From DATBSL01 sp963729875 (GTDB lineage: Bacteria > Acidobacteriota > Vicinamibacteria > Fen-336): DNA of 64,000 nt. Shown here piece by piece: positions 34,670-43,682 of this stretch (position 1 is the first letter of the stretch; each line of letters starts with the position of its first letter). The notes under the pieces are model-generated. The model made no database searches. It was not told the DNA's origin and saw only the letters and a program-made list of their open reading frames with translations. A program made the position numbers and the translations under genes. The stretch covers positions 62,001-126,000 of the forward strand of contig CAVSPR010000007.1 in the NCBI GenBank assembly GCA_963729875.1, given 5' to 3'.

Positions 34670-35398
34670 TTGGAGATCACGGCCGACACCCTGGTCGCGG
34701 ACATCGCGGCCCACCACCCCCGCAGCATCGAGGTCTTCGAGCGCCACGGGATCGACTTCTGCTGCGGGGGGCGCCGCCGGCTCGGCGAGGCCTGCCTCGA
34801 GCGCGGCGCCGCGGTCGATGCGGTGGCCGCCGAGATCGCGGCCGCCGCCGCGCGCGAGGTGCCGGAGGATCGCGTCTTCACCGACGCCCCGCTCGGGGCC
34901 CTCCTCGACCACATCGTCTCCCGTTATCACGCCGCGCTGCGGGAGGACCTCCCCCGCCTCGGGCGCATGTCCGAAAAGGTGGCCGAGGTCCACGGCTCGC
35001 GCCACCCCGAGCTGCACGAGCTGGCGCGCGTCTACCGGGGCCTGCGGGGCGAGCTGGAGCCCCACCTCGGGACCGAGGAGGAGCGGGTGTTCCCGGCCGT
35101 CCGGCGGCTCGCGGAGAGCGGGACGGAGGCGGAAGACGTCCAGGGAGCGCTCCACGCGCTCGAAGAGGAGCACGACCGGGCCGGCACGGCACTCGCCCGG
35201 CTGCGTGCGCTGAGCGGCGGGTTCGCCGTCCCCGAGGACGGCTGCACGACCTACCGGGCGCTCTACGAGGGCCTCGCACGCTTCGAGCGCGAGCTGCACG
35301 AGCACGTCCACCTCGAGAACAACGTGCTGTTCCCGCGGGCCGTCAGCCTGCAGGCACGTGCGGAAGGCCGGGGCGGTCCGACGGGAGGCGCCCGCTGA
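34670..35398 (+). CDS. ric: ScdA/YtfE-type iron-sulfur cluster repair di-iron protein
   Basis: A 242-residue RIC protein that restores Fe-S clusters damaged by NO or peroxide. The N-terminal domain has ADIAAHHPRSIEVFERHGIDFCCGG with the hallmark Cys pair. The C-terminal hemerythrin-like domain supplies His and Glu ligands (VSRYHAALREDL, HGSRHPELHEL, EPHLGTEEERVFP, LEEEHDRAG, HEHVHLENNVLFP). The TTG start follows GGAGGA. It is preceded by both palindromes, followed two bases later by a methyltransferase and then NO reductase, which fits NO-induced expression. Confidence 0.9.
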   Translation: MEITADTLVADIAAHHPRSIEVFERHGIDFCCGGRRRLGEACLERGAAVDAVAAEIAAAAAREVPEDRVFTDAPLGALLDHIVSRYHAALREDLPRLGRMSEKVAEVHGSRHPELHELARVYRGLRGELEPHLGTEEERVFPAVRRLAESGTEAEDVQGALHALEEEHDRAGTALARLRALSGGFAVPEDGCTTYRALYEGLARFERELHEHVHLENNVLFPRAVSLQARAEGRGGPTGGAR

Positions 35399-35400
35399 CG

Positions 35401-36078
35401 ATGGCCGGCCGCTGGGAGGACGCGGGGGTCGTCCGCGGGTTCTCCACGGCCGCCGCCAACGAGGTCCTCCTGGGGTTCGTCCGGGCCGAGCTCGCCCGAC
35501 GGCCGGGGCTGCGCGTCCTCGACGTGGGCTGCGGGGCGGCCCGCAACGCGGCGCCCATGGCGGCGGAAGGGGCCACGGTGATCGGGACCGACGTGGCCTG
35601 GCCCATGCTCGAGGCGGCACGGCGGCGGGTGGAAGACGCGGGAGTGGTACGTCGGGTCGCCCTCGTCCGCGCGCCGATGGACCGGGTGCCGCTGGGCGAC
35701 GCGAGCGTCGACCTCGTGGTCGCGCACGGGATCTGGAACCTCGCGCGATCCGCCGCCGAGTTCCGCCGCGCGATCGCCGAGGCGGCACGCGTCGCCCGGC
35801 CGGACGCGGGCCTCTTCGTCTTCACTTTCTCCCGTGCCACGCTCGCCTCCGGCGACCGGCCGGTCCCGGGCGAGCCGTTCGTCTTCACCCAGTTCGCGGG
35901 CGAGCCGCAGTGCTTCCTGACCGAGGCGGAGCTCGTGGACGAGCTCCTGCGCGCCGGGTTCGAGAAGGACCCGCCCGGGCCGCTCACCGAGTACAACCGC
36001 CCGGTCGCGGGCCGCTCGCTCACGCGCGGCGGCCCCGTGATCTACGAAGGGACCTTCCGCGCCATCCGCCGACACTGA
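35401..36078 (+). CDS. Class I SAM-dependent methyltransferase
   Basis: A 225-residue enzyme with the SAM-binding motif VLDVGCGAARNA, the acidic end of strand two (GTDVAWPMLEAARR) and a typical post-I region (ASVDLVVAHGIWNL). The substrate is not recognisable. It resembles the small methyltransferases near tellurite or thiol resistance genes. It sits between ScdA and the NO reductase with gaps of two and fourteen bases, so it is expressed with them. Placement inside an NO operon is unusual and may point to a methylation reaction in the NO response. Confidence 0.75.
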   Translation: MAGRWEDAGVVRGFSTAAANEVLLGFVRAELARRPGLRVLDVGCGAARNAAPMAAEGATVIGTDVAWPMLEAARRRVEDAGVVRRVALVRAPMDRVPLGDASVDLVVAHGIWNLARSAAEFRRAIAEAARVARPDAGLFVFTFSRATLASGDRPVPGEPFVFTQFAGEPQCFLTEAELVDELLRAGFEKDPPGPLTEYNRPVAGRSLTRGGPVIYEGTFRAIRRH

Positions 36079-36092
36079 AGAAGGAGACAGCC

Positions 36093-38384
36093 ATGTCCGC
36101 CGACCCGTCGGAGAAGCCGCTCTCGCCCTGGTGGCGCCACGCCGTCATCCTCGTGATGGTGTTCGGCTTCAGCCTGCTCACGCTGGTGACCGTGCTCACC
36201 TACACGAACGCCCCGCCCATCCCGGAGCGCGTGACGGACGTGGCCGGTGCGACGCTGTTCACGCGGGAGGACGTCGAGCACGGGCAGGAGGTCTTCCTGA
36301 AGTACGGCCTCATGGAGCACGGCACGCTCTGGGGCCACGGGGCATACCTCGGCCCCGACTACAGCGCCGAGTACCTGCACCGGCTGGCCGAGATCGCGCG
36401 CGACACGCTGGCCCGGGAGCGTCACGGCCGCTCGTACGGCGAGCTCGACCCGGACGCGGCCGCGGGTCTCGACGCCGCCGTGCACCGCCTCCTCAAGGAG
36501 AACCGCTACGATTCCGCCACCGGCACGCTGCGCTTCTCGCCCGCCGAGGCGGCCGCCTGGCAGGTGCAGAAGGCGGAGTGGGCCGAGTACTTCTCGGGCA
36601 CGGCACCCGCGCCGGGGCTGCCCGCGCAGTACATCCGCGACGCGGGCGAGCTCGAGGACCTCAACACGTACTTCGCCTGGGCGGCGTGGGCCACGGTCGC
36701 CAACCGCCCCGGGAAGGACTACTCGTACACCAACAACTGGCCGTACGAGCCGGCCGTCGGCAACCGGCCGAGTGCCTCGACCTACCTGTGGAGCGCGCTC
36801 AGCCTCGTCACCCTGCTGGCGGGCCTGGGGACCGTCCTCTTCGTCGTCGGTCGCTTCGACTACCTCGGCTGGCACGGCACCTCGGCGAGCGGCCACGCGC
36901 ACGACTCCGCGCTGGCGCGCTGGACCCTCACGCCGAGCCAGAAGGCGGTGGGGCTCTACTTCGGCGTCGTCGCGCTGCTGTTCCTGCTCCAGGCCCTCGC
37001 CGGGGGCGCCCTCGCCCACTACCGGGTCGAGTCGGGTGCGTTCTACGGCTTCGATCTCGCGCGGCTCTTCCCCTACAACCTGCTGCGGACGTTCCACCTC
37101 CAGCTCGCCATCTTCTGGATCGCCACCGCCTGGGTGGCGGGCGGCCTCTTCCTCGCGCCGATCGTGGGCGGCGCCGAGCCGCGCGGCCAGCGGGCGGGCG
37201 TTCTCGCGCTGCTCGCGGCCCTCGCCGTCGTCGTCTTCGGGAGCCTCGGCGGCGAGTGGCTGGGCATCAACGATCGCCTGGGGAGCCTGTGGTTCTGGTT
37301 CGGCCACCAGGGCGCCGAGTACCTGGACCTCGGCCGCTTCTGGCAGCTGCTGCTGGCGGCCGGCCTCGCGGGCTGGCTCGTCCTCATGTACCGGGCCCTG
37401 CGCCCGGCGATCCGCGATCCGCGGCGATCGGAGCTGACCTCGCTGTTCCTCTACGCGGCGGCGGCCATCCCGCTCTTCTACCTGCCCGCGCTCTTCTTCG
37501 GCCCCCGCACGAACTTCGCGGTGATCGACAACTGGCGCTTCTGGATCATCCACCTGTGGGTGGAGGGCTTCTTCGAGCTCTTCGCCACCGTGCTCGTCGC
37601 GGTGATGTTCGTAGTGCTGGGGCTGGTCACGGCCCGGACGGCCACCCGCGTCATCTACCTCGACGCCATCCTCTACCTCGCCGGCGGGATCGTCGGGACC
37701 GGTCACCACTGGTACTTCACCGGCCAGGGGACGCTCAACATGGGCCTGGCCGCCTGCTTCTCCGCGCTGGAGGTGGTCCCCCTGACCCTCCTCACCCTCG
37801 ACGCCTGGGACTTCATCCGGCTGCGGGACAGGCGGTGCGAGGACTGCCAGGCGACCTTCGCCGACCGCCACCGCTGGGCCATCTACTTCCTGATGGCGGT
37901 CGGCTTCTGGAACTTCGTGGGGGCGGGGATCTTCGGCTTCCTGATCAACCTGCCGATCGTCTCCTACTTCGAGGTGGGCACCGCGCTCACCAGCAACCAC
38001 GGCCACGCGGCGCTCTTCGGGGTCTTCGGCATGCTGGCCCTCGCCGTGCTCGTCTTCTGCCTGCGCTCGCTCGCGCCGGACGAGGCCTGGGCGCGCGCGG
38101 AGCGGCTCGTCCGGATCGGCTTCTGGGGGCTGAACGCGGGGCTCGCGCTCATGATGGCAGTCGACCTGTTCCCGGCGGGTGTGCTCCAGCTCTGGGACGT
38201 CCTCCAGAACGGCTACTGGCACGCGCGGCGGCTCACCTACCTGATGAGCGGCACGTTTCACACGCTCGAGTGGGCGCGCTCCGCGGCGGACACGGTCTTC
38301 CTGCTGGTCGGGGTCGTGCCCCTCGTCGCGGCCGTCGCGGTCCTGCTGCTCGGCTCGCGCCGGCCGCGGGGCACGGCGTCCTAG
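36093..38384 (+). CDS. norB: Quinol-dependent nitric oxide reductase (qNor)
   Basis: A 763-residue membrane enzyme reducing 2 NO to N2O with quinol. The N-terminal extension typical of qNor is present (FTREDVEHGQEVFLKYGLMEHGTLWGHGAYLGPDYSAEY), as is SYTNNWPYEP before the second helix. The catalytic part carries the heme and FeB ligands: FHLQLAIFW, HLWVEGFFELFATV (His and the essential Glu), GTGHHWYFTG and SNHGHAALFG. About 14 helices are predicted. There is no separate NorC, as expected for the single-subunit form. It is the third gene behind the two-palindrome promoter at 34.6 kb. Confidence 0.95.
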   Translation: MSADPSEKPLSPWWRHAVILVMVFGFSLLTLVTVLTYTNAPPIPERVTDVAGATLFTREDVEHGQEVFLKYGLMEHGTLWGHGAYLGPDYSAEYLHRLAEIARDTLARERHGRSYGELDPDAAAGLDAAVHRLLKENRYDSATGTLRFSPAEAAAWQVQKAEWAEYFSGTAPAPGLPAQYIRDAGELEDLNTYFAWAAWATVANRPGKDYSYTNNWPYEPAVGNRPSASTYLWSALSLVTLLAGLGTVLFVVGRFDYLGWHGTSASGHAHDSALARWTLTPSQKAVGLYFGVVALLFLLQALAGGALAHYRVESGAFYGFDLARLFPYNLLRTFHLQLAIFWIATAWVAGGLFLAPIVGGAEPRGQRAGVLALLAALAVVVFGSLGGEWLGINDRLGSLWFWFGHQGAEYLDLGRFWQLLLAAGLAGWLVLMYRALRPAIRDPRRSELTSLFLYAAAAIPLFYLPALFFGPRTNFAVIDNWRFWIIHLWVEGFFELFATVLVAVMFVVLGLVTARTATRVIYLDAILYLAGGIVGTGHHWYFTGQGTLNMGLAACFSALEVVPLTLLTLDAWDFIRLRDRRCEDCQATFADRHRWAIYFLMAVGFWNFVGAGIFGFLINLPIVSYFEVGTALTSNHGHAALFGVFGMLALAVLVFCLRSLAPDEAWARAERLVRIGFWGLNAGLALMMAVDLFPAGVLQLWDVLQNGYWHARRLTYLMSGTFHTLEWARSAADTVFLLVGVVPLVAAVAVLLLGSRRPRGTAS

Positions 38385-38406
38385 CGGGGCGCCGCGGCCG
38401 AGCCGC

Positions 38407-38997
38407 TCAGTGGGTATGCCCCGGGTCGTGCGCGGCGGGACCCGCCGCGGCCAGGAGCCCCTCGGCGTAGTGCATCAGGTCCACGTAGGCCTCGACGTAC
38501 TCGCGGCCCTTCAGGACGCTCTCGGAGGCGTGCCTCCGCGCCTCCGCGGCGCGTGCGTGTCGCTGGCGCAGGCCCAGGTCGACCTGGCGCGTGACCACGC
38601 CCACGAGCGGCTCGACCGAGCCCGACTCGAGGGCGGCGTCGGCCGCCGCGATGCCGGGGTCGACCGCCGTCCCGGCGGGCTTCAGGCCGGTGTAGGGTGC
38701 TCCCTCCCCGTCACGGTGGACGCGCACGAGCGTCTCGAAGAAGAACCGGTCGGCCAGCGCCCGCGCCTCGGGCCCCAGGACCCGCACGTCCTGCGCGTGG
38801 CGGAAGGCCTCGCGGATCTCGGCCTCCCGGTCGGCCTTCACCCACTTCAGGACGGGTGTCACGTCTTTCGCCTCGAGGGCCGCGCGGGCATCCGTCACCA
38901 CCGGCCCGTCGAGCGTGTCGCAGTGGGCCAGGGCCACCCTGGGCGCCAGGGTCAGGCAGGCGAGCACGGCCACGACCGTCACAGCCTCGAGTTTCAT
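38407..38997 (-). CDS. DUF6448-like exported protein
   Basis: A 196-residue protein with a signal peptide (VVAVLACLTLAPRVALA). The mature N-terminus is HCDTLDGPVVTDARAAL, the hallmark of DUF6448. A long helical region follows (KADREAEIREAFRHAQDVRVLG; ADRFFFETLVRVHRDGEGAPYTG), and the C-terminus is His-rich (HDPGHTH). The His and Cys residues at the mature N-terminus could bind a metal. The function is unknown. It lies between the NO reductase and a hemerythrin gene, on the opposite strand to the former. Confidence 0.65.
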   Translation of the reverse strand: MKLEAVTVVAVLACLTLAPRVALAHCDTLDGPVVTDARAALEAKDVTPVLKWVKADREAEIREAFRHAQDVRVLGPEARALADRFFFETLVRVHRDGEGAPYTGLKPAGTAVDPGIAAADAALESGSVEPLVGVVTRQVDLGLRQRHARAAEARRHASESVLKGREYVEAYVDLMHYAEGLLAAAGPAAHDPGHTH

Positions 38998-39025
38998 GGC
39001 TTCCTTCCTTCGATCGCGGGTCGGG

Positions 39026-39658
39026 CTAACCGCCGCAGCCCACCATCTGCGCCGCGGCCGCCATCCGCGCGGGGTCGGGGCGGAACGCGGCGGTGAGGCG
39101 GTCGGCCAGCCCGTGGAGCCGGTCGAGCGAGCCGTCGCCGCGCATCCGGGCCTCGAGCGCCTCGAACTCGGTCTCCATCGCGTCCATCTCGGGCCCGGTC
39201 AGGAGCCGCTCGGCCATCGGGTAGAGGATGCGGTCCTCCTTCTGTATGTGGGTCCGCAGGAGGGGGATGAAGGCCGCCGCGTTCTCGAGGACGAGCTGCG
39301 TCTCCATGGCCGCGAGCGGCCCGGTGCCGCCGCCCGCCTCCCGGAGGGCGGAGACGTGGCCCCGGCCGACCTTGTGCTCGTAGAGCATGACCGCCACCGG
39401 GCCGGTCTCCCGCGAGAACCCCCGCTCGGTCATCCGCTGGAAGAGGATGTCCTCCTCCTTCCCGTGGTGGCAGGCGTCGGCAAAGTCGCGGAAGAACGCT
39501 CCGTAGTCCGCGAGCAGCCGGCGCTCCGGGGCGAGCCCGCCCTCCACCTGCAGGACGAACGTCTCCAGGGACCCCAGCACCTGCTCGATGAGCCGGTGCT
39601 CGTTCATCAGGACCTCGATCGCCTTCTGCACTTCGCCTCCTCGCTTCCCTTCGCTCAT
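39026..39658 (-). CDS. Hemerythrin-domain protein
   Basis: A 210-residue di-iron protein very like the one at 33904-34560 but without its Cys-rich tail: MNEHRLIEQVLGSL, ACHHGKEEDILFQRM, MLYEHKVGRGHV and LLRTHIQKEDRILYPMAERL. The C-terminal part is a helical extension ending MVGCGG. It probably buffers NO or O2 or feeds Fe-S repair. The start at 39658 has a good upstream GGAGG-like site. A copy of the FNR-like palindrome is centred about 34 bases upstream of the ATG. Confidence 0.8.
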   Translation of the reverse strand: MSEGKRGGEVQKAIEVLMNEHRLIEQVLGSLETFVLQVEGGLAPERRLLADYGAFFRDFADACHHGKEEDILFQRMTERGFSRETGPVAVMLYEHKVGRGHVSALREAGGGTGPLAAMETQLVLENAAAFIPLLRTHIQKEDRILYPMAERLLTGPEMDAMETEFEALEARMRGDGSLDRLHGLADRLTAAFRPDPARMAAAAQMVGCGG

Positions 39659-39685
39659 CCTGTTCCCTGCCCCCCGTCCGTGGGT

Positions 39686-39699
39686 ATGACGGGCGTCAG
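39686..39699. promoter_or_regulatory. FNR/DNR-like palindrome, copy 3
   Basis: ATGAC-GGGC-GTCAG, the exact reverse complement of copy 2, upstream of the minus-strand hemerythrin gene. Here the distance to the start codon is too short for class II activation, so the site may repress or act on the divergent direction. Confidence 0.5.
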
Positions 39700-39834
39700 G
39701 AGACCTCCGGTCGTTGACGGACGGGTGTAACATCCGGGCCGTCGAGACGGGCGGGATCACCGTGGAAACCAACATTCTCGCGACCCTGCCGACGGGCGGC
39801 GCCCGCCCTGCGCCCGCCGCCTGTCCTTCGAGGC

Positions 39835-39848
39835 ATGACGACCGTCAT
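39835..39848. promoter_or_regulatory. FNR/DNR-like palindrome, copy 4
   Basis: ATGAC-GACC-GTCAT, a perfect 5-4-5 repeat. Its centre lies 41.5 bases upstream of 39883, the start expected from a weak -10 (GACAGT, 39871-39876). The oxidoreductase ATG follows at 39898. This is the likely master promoter of the nos operon. Confidence 0.55.
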
Positions 39849-39897
39849 ACCTCTCCCGCCCGTCCCGGAGGACAGTCCACCACACGCGAGGTGAGAC

Positions 39898-41813
39898 ATG
39901 CCCGTCCGCGTGCAGCTCCCCGACCTCGAGCACTGGAAGGCGCAGGTCAAGTGCCAGGCCGGCTGCCCCGTCAGGACCGACGCCGGCCGCTACGTCCAGC
40001 TGATCGCCGAGGGGCGTGACGAGGAGGCCTTCCTCGTCGCGCGGGCGCCGAACCCCTTCGCCTCGGTCTGCGGCCGCGTGTGCGCGGCGCCGTGCGAGGA
40101 CGCCTGCCGGCGCGGCAACATCGACGCTCCCATCTCCATCCGCGCTCTCAAGCGCTACGTGACCGAGCAGTACGGGGTGGAGTCGCGCCGCCCCGGCACC
40201 CAGGACCGGCTTCGCGAGACAGCCGATCCTCGAGGGCAACCTCTACCGCGGGCACCTCCCGGTCGTCCCCTTCTCCGGCCCCGGGAAGGGGCCCGCGCCG
40301 CAAGGTGGCGGTGATCGGGGCCGGGCCCGCCGGCATGTCCGCCGCCCACGACCTCGCCCTCCTCGGCTACGACGTGACGGTCTTCGACGCCTCGGCCGAG
40401 CCGGGCGGGATGATGCGCTTCGGCATCCCCGAGTACCGCCTCCCCCGCACGCTCATCCACGAGGAGATCCAGAAGATCCTCTCCCTCGGGGTGACGCTGC
40501 GCTCGGGCGTCGGCGCTGACCGAGTCCTACGGCCTCGCCGAGCTGCGCCGGGACGGCTTCGAGTCCGTCTTCCTCTCGGTCGGCGTCTCGAAGGGCCGCG
40601 ACCTGCAGGTCCCCGGCGTCGAGCTCGACGGGGTCGTGAAGGCCGTCGACTACCTCCTCAACGTGAACCGCGGCTACCGCATGAACCTCGGCCGCCGGGT
40701 GGTCGTGATCGGCGGAGGCTTCGTGGCCTTCGACGCCGCCCGCACCGCGCTCCGCCTCGGCCGGGAGGAGGAGGCGCACGAGCTGGCCGGCGAGACCGAC
40801 GCCCGGATGAAGGAGGCCTTCGACTCGGCGCGCGCCGCCATGCGCGGCGGCGCCACCGAGGTCACGATCGTCTCGCTCGAGAGCTTCGCCGAGATGCCGG
40901 TGCTCCAGACGACGCAGGGGCACGAGGAGTTCGAGGAGTCGAAGAAGGAGGGCATCGCGTTCCTGCCCCGCCGGGGCCCGAAGCGGTTCCTTGGGCGACG
41001 GTCGGCTCCAGCACATCGAGCTGCGGGGCGTCGTCTCCGTCTTCGACGAGAACGGGCGGTTCAGCCCCCGCTACGACGACGAGGACGTGCTCACCCTCGA
41101 CGCCGACGCCTGCGTCCTCGCCATCGGCCAGAAGCCCGACCTGTCGTTCCTGAAGCCGGGCGACGGGGTCGAGCTCACCCCGGGCGGGACGATCAGGGTG
41201 GACGCGACGACCCTCGCCACCTCGGCGAAGGGCGTCTACGCCGGGGGCGACGTGGCCTTCGGCCCCCGCAACCTGATCGAGGCGGTGGCGAACGGCAAGC
41301 TGGCCGCCCGCTCGATCCACGAGCACCTCGCCGCGGAGCACGCGCGGGTCGAGGTCACCCTCGATGTCGAGAAGATCCCCACCCGCGACTACCGGATGCT
41401 CGCCGGCTTCGAGGTGCTCGACCGCGAGACGCCGCCCACCCTCGACATCGGCCGGCGCACGGGGATCGCCGAGGTGGAGACGGGCTACGAGCCGGCCGCC
41501 GCCGTGCGGCAGGGCGGCGCGCTGCCTCGTCTGCCACGTCCAGACGATCTACGACCCCGAGAAGTGCGTGCTGTGCAGCCGGTGCGTGGACGTCTGCCCG
41601 GAGTACTGCCTCGCCATCGTGCCGTTCGAGTCGCTGGAGCTGCCGGAGGCCGAGAAGGCCGAGCTCGCGGCGCGGGCGGAGGCGAACGGCCTGCCGCTCA
41701 GCGCCATGATCAAGGACGACGACCGCTGCATCCGCTGCGGGCTGTGCGCCGTCCGCTGCCCCACCGACGCCATGACCATGGAGAAGTTCCAGATCCTGGA
41801 GCGCTTCGTATGA
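39898..41813 (+). CDS. GltD-like FAD/NAD(P) oxidoreductase with terminal 4Fe-4S dicluster, five frame breaks
   Basis: About 637 residues once the frames are joined. The N-terminal Fe-S helical domain has CQAGCPVRTD and CGRVCAAPCEDACRRG. Next is the FAD site VAVIGAGPAGMSAA with EPGGMMRFGIPEYRLP, the NAD(P) site VVVIGGGFVAFDAARTALRLG, and AIGQKPD with GVYAGGDVA. The C-terminus holds two ferredoxin clusters (CVLCSRCVDVCPEYC and CIRCGLCAVRCPTDA). Breaks near 40220, 40300, 40515, 40990 and 41518 each behave as one extra base. It heads the nos operon and overlaps the Rieske gene (ATGA). It probably passes electrons between NAD(P)H or ferredoxin and the Rieske/cytochrome b module. Confidence 0.8.
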
Positions 41814-42319
41814 CCGAAGAGAAGAAGGACCGCCGCGAGTTCCTCGTCAAGATGGGGATCGGGGCCGGGGTGGTCGGCATCGGGACGCAGGCCGCGGCCT
41901 CGCTGCGGTCGCTGCTGCCCAACGTCTCCTACGACGCGCCGACCACGGTGAAGCTCGGCCTGCCCGCCGACTTCCCGGACGGCATGAAGTTCCTGCCCGA
42001 GCAGCGGCTCTTCGTCTTCCGCGAGGGCAAGGTCTTCCACGCGGTCTCCGCCGTCTGCACGCACCTCGGCTGCACCGTGCGCGCCGAGGCCCTGCCCCAG
42101 CCGGAGACGATGGAGGTCGGCGGGGCGCCCCTGCGCGTGACCCACCGCTTCGCCTGCCCCTGCCACGGCTCGAAGTACACGGGCGACGGCAAGGTCGTCT
42201 CCGGCCCCGCGCCGAAGGCCCTCGCCTGGTACCACCTCACCGTCTCCACCGACGACGGCCAGCTGGTGGTCGACCTCGCGAACGAGGTCGGCCGCGACTT
42301 CCGCCTCACCGTCGCCTGA
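41810..42319 (+). CDS. Rieske iron-sulfur protein
   Basis: A 169-residue membrane-anchored 2Fe-2S protein. The N-terminal RREFLVKMGIGAGVVGIG is a twin-arginine signal anchor. The two cluster boxes are CTHLGC and CPCHGS, in the correct order and spacing, with the Pro loop following. It overlaps the oxidoreductase stop (ATGA) and is followed by cytochrome b, so it is the high-potential subunit of a bc-type quinol oxidase dedicated to the N2O pathway. Confidence 0.93.
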   Translation: MTEEKKDRREFLVKMGIGAGVVGIGTQAAASLRSLLPNVSYDAPTTVKLGLPADFPDGMKFLPEQRLFVFREGKVFHAVSAVCTHLGCTVRAEALPQPETMEVGGAPLRVTHRFACPCHGSKYTGDGKVVSGPAPKALAWYHLTVSTDDGQLVVDLANEVGRDFRLTVA

Positions 42320-42330
42320 GGAGCACCGCC

Positions 42331-43680
42331 ATGGCCACCGCCGCCAAGACGCCGCCCGCCGGGGAGCCGAGCGCTCCCGGCGTCCACCCGAAGCCCTTCT
42401 GGAGCTTCAAGCCCCGCTCCGACCGCGAGTCCGGCGACGCGATCGTCGCCAACTTCGCCCTCCACTGGTTCCCGGCGAAGGTCTTCAAGCCGTCGCTCGA
42501 CTGGAACTACTCCTTCTGGCTCGGCACGATCAGCGCGGCGCTGCTGCTCCTGCTCGTCGTCTCCGGCCTCCCCCTCCTCTTCCTCTACGTGCCCTCGGTC
42601 GAGCGGGCCTACGGCTCGGTCAAGGACATCGAGTGGGTGGTGACCTTCGGCTCGTGGATCCGCTCCGTCCACCGGCTCTCCGCCCACCTGATGGTGGCCG
42701 CCGTCTTCCTCCACCTCGTGCGGGTCTTCCTGACCGGCGCCTACAAGAACGGGGCCGGGCGCGGCCAGCGCCGCGAGTGGAACTGGGTGATGGGCGTGGT
42801 GATGCTCCTCCTCACCCTCTTCCTCTCGTTCACCGGGTACCTGCTGCCCTGGGACCAGCTCGCCTACTGGGCGGTCACGGTCGGCACCAACATCGCCGCC
42901 TCGGTCCCGTACGTCGGGCCCCGCATCCGGGAGCTCCTGATCGGCGGCCGCGGCATCGACCAGGCGACCCTCATCCGCTTCTACGTCCTGCACGTGATCG
43001 TCCTGCCCGGCCTCCTGGGCGTGCTCTTCGCCTACCACATGTGGCGGATCCGGAAGGACGGCGGCCTCGCCCGCGTGGACCGCGCGGCCACGCTGCGCGA
43101 GAAGGCGGCCGAGGAGCCGGTGAAGACGAAGACCTACACGCTCCTCGGCGTCGCCCGCGGGACGGCCCCGACCATCCGCGCCGCGAGCCTCGAGGCCCGC
43201 GACCTCACCGTCAACGCGGTGCCCGACCTCGTCCGCCGCGCGGCGGTGGCCGTGCTCGGCACCTTCGCGGTGATCAGCGTGCTGGCGTCCTTCATCCGCT
43301 CGCCCCTCGAGGAAGCGGCCAACGCCCTCGTGACCCCGAACCCGGCGAAGGCCCCCTGGTACTTCCTCTGGCTCCAGGAGATCGTCACCGACACCACGTT
43401 CACGATCGCCGGCTTCACGGTGAACGGCGCGTTCCTCGGCGGCGTGATCCTGCCCAGCCTGATCCTGGTCCTCCTCACCGCGTGGCCCTGGCTCGACCGG
43501 TCCCCCGCCGAGGCGACCGGCGTCTGGTTCCACGGCAGCCGGCGGAAGCAGAACGCCGTCTTCCTGCTCGCCGTGCTCGTCGTCGTCCTGCTCACGATCG
43601 TCGGCACGTTCCTGCGCGGGCCGTCCTGGCAGCTCTTCTGGCCCTGGCAGGCGTGGCCGGAGCTCCCCACGAGGATCTGA
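42331..43680 (+). CDS. Cytochrome b of a bc-type complex (fused b6/subunit IV form)
   Basis: A 449-residue membrane protein oxidising menaquinol or ubiquinol. The heme ligands lie in two helices, the first around SVHRLSAHLMVAAVFLHLVRV and the second around LHVIVLPGLLGVLFAYHMW. FLSFTGYLLPWDQLAYWAV is the conserved Qo-side segment. The C-terminal third (TPNPAKAPWYFLWLQEI) matches subunit IV, including a PxKAPWYF variant of the PEWY region. It sits between the Rieske and multiheme cytochrome genes of the nos operon. Confidence 0.93.
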   Translation: MATAAKTPPAGEPSAPGVHPKPFWSFKPRSDRESGDAIVANFALHWFPAKVFKPSLDWNYSFWLGTISAALLLLLVVSGLPLLFLYVPSVERAYGSVKDIEWVVTFGSWIRSVHRLSAHLMVAAVFLHLVRVFLTGAYKNGAGRGQRREWNWVMGVVMLLLTLFLSFTGYLLPWDQLAYWAVTVGTNIAASVPYVGPRIRELLIGGRGIDQATLIRFYVLHVIVLPGLLGVLFAYHMWRIRKDGGLARVDRAATLREKAAEEPVKTKTYTLLGVARGTAPTIRAASLEARDLTVNAVPDLVRRAAVAVLGTFAVISVLASFIRSPLEEAANALVTPNPAKAPWYFLWLQEIVTDTTFTIAGFTVNGAFLGGVILPSLILVLLTAWPWLDRSPAEATGVWFHGSRRKQNAVFLLAVLVVVLLTIVGTFLRGPSWQLFWPWQAWPELPTRI

Positions 43681-43682
43681 CC

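Noticed and set aside
30354..38410. Short repeated sequence GCGGCCGAGCCGCT near 30354 and 38394
   Set aside because: Fourteen bases of G/C only, at the ends of two unrelated genes; expected by chance at this composition and without further conserved surroundings.
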